Shown one piece after another: positions 57,928 through 64,000 of a DNA stretch of 64,000 bases. The position numbers were made by a program, and so were the translations under genes. The DNA is taken from the NCBI RefSeq assembly GCF_019578655.1, contig NC_063264.1, forward strand, positions 16,852,429-16,916,428, given 5' to 3'. The stretch comes from Ricinus communis (taxonomy: Eukaryota > Streptophyta > Magnoliopsida > Malpighiales > Euphorbiaceae). The notes beneath the pieces are model-generated. The model saw only the letters and a program-made list of their open reading frames with translations. It did no database searches and had not been told where the DNA came from. The first letter of the stretch is position 1; each line of letters starts with the position of its first letter.

Positions 57928-58662
57928 CTAGGCTGGTCTATTTGGAATGGATGACCCCGGCACAAAGTCAATTTGGTGCTCTATCCCCCTTAGTGGTGGC
58001 AACCCACTAGGTAACTCCTCGGGAAACACATCGTCATATTCCTGCAAAACACTTACAAACACACTAGGAAGAGAAGAGTTAAGATTATTAGTGTTAAATA
58101 AAGTCTCCTTGTACATAAGTACAAGTACTTGCCTATTTTCACTCAAAGCCTTTCTCATGTCTCGCTCTCTAACTAAGAAACTCACTTTTTTCTCGCTTGC
58201 CTCCCCTTTTTCTTGCGCCTTACTCGTTCTTTTGCTCACATTCTTGCGCAAACCCTCGCTAAACTCTCCTTTTACCACTCGTTGCTCTCCCCCCTCATTA
58301 TTTTCCACACAACTCCCCTTTTGCTTGTGCACCTTTTCTTTTTCATATGCACTCTCACACTTTCTTTTTTCTTTCTCATATGCTTCCATTCGGTCCTTTA
58401 CAACTTTTTGTAATTCACAAACTTCTTTAGGACTTAATGGTGCCAAAACATACGGTTTTCCATCCATTACAAGAGAATATGCATTGGTTCGACCATTATG
58501 AATTACAGATCTATCATATAACCATGGTCTACCTAGCAACATATGACATGCTTGCATGGGAACAACATCACATAATACCTCATCATTATACTTCTTTACA
58601 CTAAATGCAATCCGTACTTGCTTAGTAACTCTAATCCCACTTTGATCATTAAGCCATTGCAA
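57928..58662 (-). pseudogene. Gypsy protease end and linker, element 2
   Basis: Continues the protease fold (LLGRPWLYDRSVIHNGRTN), then a highly charged Lys/Glu linker (EAYEKEKRKCESAYEKEKVH) and the start of the polymerase module ([19 protein letters not shown]), ending in a TAG at 57928-57930. Confidence 0.8.
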
Positions 58663-59273
58663 GGTGTATATGGCTTAGGATGCTTAATAGTTGGAAGTCT
58701 AAGTTTATCAACCATCATAGCACTGGCTACATTAGTACAACTACCCCCATCAATGATTAAACTACAATTAGCATCATGGTTTTGTACTTTACATGTAGTA
58801 TGGAATATGTTTTCCCTTTGATCGTCATCATCAATAGGTTGTAAATTAAGAGCTCTAAAAGTTATAAGTACATTACTAACCTCACCCAATTGCACATCAT
58901 CACATTCTTCCAACTCAGGCATGTATAGGTAATCCTCCTCACCTGGTTCAGATTCTTCATCACTCTCAAAGACCACTTCACCACCTCGAATTGCCATGGT
59001 TCGCTTGTTTGGACATTGGGAAGATATATGTCCATACCCCAAACACTTGAAGCATTGCACTTTCTTTGATTTGAGGTCAGTTTGCGTCGTTGGTTTAGTG
59101 TTAACATCAAATTTAGGGGCTGGCTTGATGTCCTTTGATGCCTCATGACCCTTGTTAGGGGGCTGGTTGCTCCCTTTCCATACATTACTCCATTTTGAGC
59201 TAGGGGCAGCACTTCTGCTCTTGGTTTTTAATTGCTGATAGGAAATCATCATCTTAGCAACCACACACCCCAA
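58596..59273 (-). pseudogene. Gypsy gag C-terminus and protease, element 2
   Basis: ATG 59273 is followed by a basic region, a CCHC knuckle CFKCLGYGHISSQC with all ligands, an acidic linker (ESDEESEPGEEDYL) and the protease block SLIIDGGSCTNVASAMM. The active site here is Asp-Gly-Gly. The frame is lost near 58660 and the protease continues in another frame (58662-57928), with VLCDVVPMQACHMLLGRPW. Confidence 0.8.
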
Positions 59274-59917
59274 TAACTAATGAGTTATGATACATATGGA
59301 ATGCAAGAAAACACCCTCCAATCAAGATGATTCCAAAACCCAAGGATCTCTTCAAGTGAAGTTAGGAAAAAAAAACTAGTTCCAACAATGAAACTAGCAC
59401 TTGAATTCAACTCCAAACGCCACAAACCAAGTATGATTTGATAAGTTAAGAATCAAACACAAGATTTTGGTTAGAGAACGCCACAAACTAAAAATAGTTT
59501 GATAAGTTCAAAGTTCATGCAAGAACTTAAGCAAAAACACTCACAAAGAGCAAACAAAGATTATCATTCAAAATTCTGTTTCTACAAATGAATTTGGCTT
59601 TGATATTTATAGCCAAAACAAGACAAAGAAACCTAAATGGATGTCTTTTGAGCTTCCCCACGTTTCCCCCTTTAATTCCCCTTAAAACTTATTAAAAGTG
59701 GCTGTTTTTACATTGATGTCACTCATTTTTGTAACTCCCAAATGACAACTAATTATGTGCATCCATTTTGTAACTCCAAATTATGACTAATTATGTGCAT
59801 CTATTTTGTAACTCTAAAAGACAACTAATCACACCATAACTTAAGAAAAACCTAATAAAATGAAAATAAAAAAAGGCTTCAAATGAATCTTATTGGACCT
59901 ATGAGTTCAGCCCAAAC
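59274..59917 (-). repeat. Gypsy 3' non-coding/LTR-like region
   Basis: Lies between the element-1 integrase end and element 2. On the minus strand a TATAAATA box at about 59613-59620 follows a purine-rich AAGGGGAATTAAAGGGGGAA, so promoter-type LTR sequence is likely. Three imperfect 45-base units (TTGTAACTCC, GACTAATTATGTGCATC) lie at about 59729-59830, and CGCCACAAAC with TTTGATAAGTT is doubled near 59420 and 59490. LTR ends not fixed. Confidence 0.5.
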
Positions 59918-60946
59918 TTATTGCACTAAATTGATGATTTTGGATCCTTTTTGCAATCCTAAATCTTGGACTGAGCCTTGTTGTGTTTGAACACTCCAAA
60001 TGTCTTTAATTAAGCCCAATAAAGCTTCTTGCATACTTTTGGACTTGGATCTTGTCATTGGACCTCCTTGAAAGCTTAAAGGATCATTTGTAATTCTTGT
60101 CTTTATTGCATCATTCCCTCTCTCCTCGTAAGGATTCGTCCTCGAATCAGCCTCATTGTCAACTTCATCACCTACATCAAATAAAGAAAGATCAGCAACA
60201 TTAAAAGAAGCACTCACATTGCCATACTCACTTGGCAAATCTATCTTATAGGCATTGTCATTAATTCTTTCAAGAACTTGGAATGGCCCATCCCTTCTTG
60301 GCATTAATTTAGACTTCCTTTGGCTTGGAAATCTATCCTTTCTCAAATGTACCCAAACCCAGTCACCCGGTTCAAATACAACTTTCTTTCTCCCCTTGTT
60401 GTGTTGCTTTTGATATTGTTGATTTCTTTTCTCTATTTGAGTACGCACATTCTCATGTAAGCTTTTAACAAATTCAGCTTTTTGCTTGCCTTCAAAATTA
60501 GCCTTATCAATGGGTAATGGCAATAAATCCATTGGAGTTAATGGATTGAACCCATATACAATCTCAAAAGGTGAACAATTTGTTGTACCATGAATACTCC
60601 TATTGTATGCAAACTCAACATGTGGCAAACATTCTTCCCAATTCTTCAAATTTCTTTGAATTATTGCCCTCAATAGTTGTGAGAGAGTCCTATTAACCAC
60701 CTCCGTTTGTCCATCCGTTTGTGGATGACAAGTTGTTGAGAATAGAAGCTTTGTTCCCATCTTGCTCCAAAGTGTCTTCCAAAAGTGGCTAAGGAACTTG
60801 ACATCTCTATCACTGACAATTGTCCTTGGAACCCCATGCAATCTTACAATTTCTTTGAAGAACAACCCCGCAATATGAGTTGCATCATCCTGTCTTGTGG
60901 CATGGAATGAAATGTGCCATTTTGCTAAACCTGTCAACAACAACAA
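59918..60946 (-). pseudogene. Gypsy integrase core and C-terminus
   Basis: Continues the integrase after the frame change near 60890: HIAGLFFKEIVRLHGVPRTI, second Asp in IVSDRDVKF, and third catalytic residue in QTDGQTEVVNRTL. Then the GPY/F-like module (DWVWVHLRKDRFP, RRDGPFQVLERINDNAYKID) and a tail of about 80 residues. Both halves of the integrase look complete apart from the single break. Confidence 0.9.
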
Positions 60947-62958
60947 AAATAGAATCTTTCCCTCCCCTTGACCTAGGTAATCCTAGAACAAAGTCCATAG
61001 AAATGTCTACCCAAGGTTCATTAGGTATGGGAAGTGGAGTATACAACCCATGAGGCATTACTTTAGATTTAGCTTGTTTACAAGTGATGCATCTCTCACA
61101 TATTTTTTGAACATCTCTTTTCATTTGTGGCCAAAAGAAATGATTTTCTAAAACATCTAAAGTTTTTCTCACACCAAAGTGCCCCATCAAACCCCCACCA
61201 TGTGCCTCCCTCACAAGCAACTCTCTTAAAGAAGATTGAGGCACGCATAACTTATTTTCTTTAAAAAGAAAACCATCATGTCTATAGAACTTGTCAAACC
61301 CCCCTCTCTCACATGCCCTATATACATTAGCAAAATCATGGTCTGAATTATATAATTCCTTAATGAACTCAAAACCCAATAATTTTGCTTCAAGTGTATA
61401 AATTAGAGCATACCTTCTAGATAGAGCATCAGCAACAACATTCTCTTTACCTTGTTTGTACTTGATGTTGTATGGAAAGGATTCAATAAATTCCACCCAT
61501 TTAGCATGCCTACGGCTTAGCTTCCGTTGTCCTTTGAGATATTTCAAAGACTCATGGTCGGTGTGTATAATGAATTCCTTATACCAAAGATAGTGCTGCC
61601 ATGTCTCTAAAACTCTTACCAAAGCATAAAACTCTTTGTCATAAGTTGGGTAGTTTAGACTTGCTCCACTTAGCTTCTCACTAAAGAACGCAATTGGTCT
61701 TCCTTCTTGCATCAAGACTCCACCAATACCTATTCCACTTGCATCACACTCAACCTCAAAGGTTTTAGCAAAGTCAGGCAAAGCAAGTAAAGGTGCTAAA
61801 CTAAGTTTTTCTTTTAGCAAGTTAAAAGCATCATCTTGTTCTTTTCCCCACTTGAAACCCACATTCTTTTTAATGCATTCAGTTAAAGGTGCAGTAATTG
61901 TAGAGAAATCTTTAATGAATCTCCTATAAAAGCTAGCAAGACCATGAAAACTCCTAACATCATGCACACTAGTAGGTTTTGTCCACTCTCTAATTACTTT
62001 TACTTTTTCTTGATCAACATGAATTCCCTTGTCATTAACAATATATCCAAGAGAAGTAATTTCATTAGTGCAGAAAGTGCATTTCTTAAGATTAGCATAT
62101 AATGTCTCTTGCCTTAACACATCAAAAACCAGCTTTAAGTGTATTACATGCTCATCTAAAGATTTGCTATACACAAGAATATCATCAAAATAAACCACTA
62201 CAAACTTTCCAATGAAAGCGCGCAAAACATGATTCATCAATCGCATAAAAGTACTTGGAGCATTAGTTAAACCAAACGGCATGACTAACCACTCATATAA
62301 TCCATGTTTAGTTTTGAAAGCGGTTTTCCATTCATCACCCTCACGCATTCTTATTTGATGATATCCAGATTTTAAATCCACTTTAGAAAATACACAAGCA
62401 CCGTGCAATTCATTCAACATGTTATCTAGCCTAGGTATAGGATGGCGATACTTTACCGTTATTTTGTTGACGGCACGACAATCAACACACATTCTCCATG
62501 AACTATCTTTCTTAGGCACTAAAATTACAGGAACCGCACAAGGACTCATGCTTTCTCTTACGTACCCCTTATCCATAAGCTCACTCACTTGCCTTTGGAT
62601 TTCTTTTGTCTCCTCCGGGTTGCATCTATATGCTGGCCTATTAGGTATGCTTGCACCCGGAATGAAATCAATTTGATGTTCAATTCCTCGAATTGGTGGT
62701 AATCCTTTAGGCACATCTTCGGGAAAAAGCTCTTCATATTCCTGCAAAAGCTCAAGAACAACACAAGGCAAATCCTTATTAAGATCATTAGAAATCATCA
62801 AAACTTCCTTGTACATGAGTACAAGTAAGGGCTGCCTCAAGGTTAGTGTTCTCCTCACATCACTTGGCTTTGCATACACATTCATCTTTCTTTCACTCTC
62901 ATCTCCCTTGTTTTCTCTCACCTTGTGTTTCCCATTACACTCACTTTTACCACTTACC
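60885..62958 (-). pseudogene. Gypsy polymerase: RT, RNase H, integrase N-terminus
   Basis: About 680 codons are unbroken. From a Met at 62921: reverse transcriptase about residues 80-310 with YFDD at 244-247; RNase H about 385-500 with Asp 393 (VECDASGIG) and Asp 455 ([10 protein letters not shown]), ending DALSRR; integrase zinc domain with His 574, His 581, Cys 611 and Cys 614; then the core's first Asp in [10 protein letters not shown]. The frame is lost at about 60890 in the core. Reverse transcriptase and RNase H appear intact. Confidence 0.9.
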
Positions 62959-64000
62959 TCACCTTTCTTTTTTCACTATTTCTTGCTCCCTCCCCTGATA
63001 TTCCCCATATGAAGATTCAAGCTCTTCATATTGTTGTTTAATTCTCACTTGATCATCAAAAATGGCCTTGGGAGGTAATGGTCCAAGATTGAACTTTTGT
63101 CCATCAATAGTCAAGGAATATCGATTCTTGAACCCATCATAAATCACACGCCTATCATATTGCCAAGGTCTTCCCAATAAAACATGTCCGGCATACATGG
63201 GAACTACATCACAAAGCACCTCATCCTTATATCTCCCAATGGAAAAAGAAATTAGCACTTGCTTATTTACCTTCACAACACCACTATCATTCAACCATTG
63301 CAACTTGTAAGGCCTTGGGTGTTTGGTAGTTGGTAATTTCAATTTCTCCACAAGCAAAGTACTAGCAACATTAGTACAACTTCCACTATCAACAATCATG
63401 TTACACAACTTATTAGCAATTAAACAATGAGTATGAAACAAATTCTCACGCTGCTCTCGATGTTCATCGTGTTTACATTGCAAACTAAGTGTGCGTTGTA
63501 CTACTAACACATCCCCTTTAGCATACTCAACATCACTAACATCCTCTAAAGTTGGCATGTCATCATTCTCATCATCATTTTCATTTTCACTTTCAGATTC
63601 AACAATTCCATCTCTAACAATCATGGTCCTCTTATTAGGGCAATCACGTGCATAATGACCATGTCCAAGACACTTAAAACACTTCAAGCTTCTAGATTGA
63701 TTAGCTTGATTCTCAACTTTGTTTTTGCTGCCTATTTCATTTTTATTCTTATTCTCATCCACTTTAGGCTTAGCAAATTTATCATCCTTTTTACTCCAAT
63801 TCGATTTCCAATTAGAAGAACTAGAACTCGAATTAAGTTTAGAATCAAACTTACTTGCACCTTTTCGCTTGAGTTGCCTTTCAATTTTCATGGCCACATT
63901 CACCATGTCCTCAAGCTCCACATAATGTTGCAACTCCACAAGATCAGCAATATTCTTGTTTAGACCATTCAAGAATCTTGCCATGGTAGCCTCTCTATCC
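62959..64000 (-). pseudogene. Gypsy gag C-terminus and protease, element 1 (partial)
   Basis: Open from the window edge. The frame shows the end of the capsid-type domain (VELEDMVNVAMKIERQLKRK), a Ser/Lys-rich linker, the CCHC knuckle CFKCLGHGHYARDC, an acidic stretch (SESENENDDENDD) and the protease site NMIVDSGSCTNVAS, later VLLGRPWQYDRR. It stops at 62959-62961, just after an A-run near 62967-62975, where the polymerase frame takes over: a probable indel, though a programmed shift cannot be excluded. Confidence 0.85.

Larger units (their letters stand above)
57196..59273 (-). mobile_element. Truncated Gypsy body (element 2)
   Basis: Reading leftward: zinc knuckle and protease, linker, reverse transcriptase, then an abrupt end after [18 protein letters not shown] at the Harbinger stub. 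N-terminal gag, RNase H, integrase and LTRs are missing. It is related to element 1 but diverged, and more damaged (frame changes near 58660 and 57620, stop near 57930). Confidence 0.85.
59918..64000 (-). mobile_element. Ty3/Gypsy retrotransposon (element 1), 5' part off window
   Basis: Order on the minus strand: gag with CCHC knuckle, protease, reverse transcriptase, RNase H, integrase, the order diagnostic of Ty3/Gypsy. The [20 protein letters not shown] reverse-transcriptase type suggests the CRM/Reina chromovirus side, but I see no clear chromodomain. Only two frameshifts are evident, so it is young for this window. The gag frame is open through the right edge. Confidence 0.9.

Noticed and set aside
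57947..58501. 184-codon plus-strand frame
   Set aside because: It lies entirely antisense to the Gypsy protease and its charged linker; the Ser/Leu/Phe-rich peptide is a complement artefact.
59918..60946. Chromodomain at the Gypsy integrase C-terminus
   Set aside because: The tail after the GPY/F-like module lacks the aromatic cage pattern I would need to call a chromodomain, so lineage is left open between CRM and Reina types.

Overview
The window reads as repeat-dense nuclear DNA of a flowering plant, most likely a eudicot. It is AT-rich, its gene fragments are split by GT-AG introns, and it carries plant-type Ty1/Copia, Ty3/Gypsy, PIF/Harbinger and LINE remnants plus an integrated plant pararetrovirus. 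I see no complete host gene, no rRNA or tRNA gene, no CRISPR array and no bacterial-style operon.

The scaffold is a composite unit present four times: copy 1 at about 1-8930, copy 2 at 10544-32560 (enlarged by later insertions), copy 3 at 43981-50040 and copy 4 at 50111-57195. A full unit reads left to right: (i) an LTR-like block whose left edge carries a minus-strand tRNA-Met primer-binding site; (ii) in copies 1 and 2 only, three consecutive exons resembling the nuclear pore anchor protein NUA/TPR; (iii) a pyrimidine-rich leader, broken exons of a KIN-7 (NACK-type) kinesin, two exons of an unrecognised gene and a KIN-7 C-terminal (DUF3490-like) exon; (iv) a 2.3 kb AT-rich tail with an old internal duplication; (v) a degenerate minus-strand Gypsy gag; (vi) in copies 2 and 4, a PIF/Harbinger transposase fragment. 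Shared derived changes pair copy 1 with copy 2 and copy 3 with copy 4.

Copy 2 was invaded repeatedly. Its enlarged NUA intron holds three perfect 191-bp tandem repeats, a foldback DNA element with about 300-bp inverted arms, and a complete but decayed Copia element (15111-20801) with a perfect 5-bp target duplication GATAG. A GC-rich 2.8 kb minus-strand LTR-like insertion (28335-31135) splits its Gypsy gag.

From 33379 to about 40960 lies an endogenous caulimovirid, florendovirus-like. It encodes a movement protein, a coat-like region with a zinc knuckle, an aspartic protease, reverse transcriptase with RNase H, and a second long open frame of unknown function, followed by a TATA-type pregenomic promoter and a (TA)21 tract. 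It has no integrase and is broken by stops and frameshifts. The right end (57196-64000) holds two Gypsy bodies on the minus strand. The rightmost is fairly young (two frameshifts seen) and continues beyond the window; the left one is truncated inside reverse transcriptase and fused to the copy-4 Harbinger fragment.

Nothing here is clearly a functional host system. The points of most interest are the amplified NUA/KIN-7 chimera, the pararetrovirus with its unexplained second frame and TA-repeat junction, and the foldback element with modular arms.
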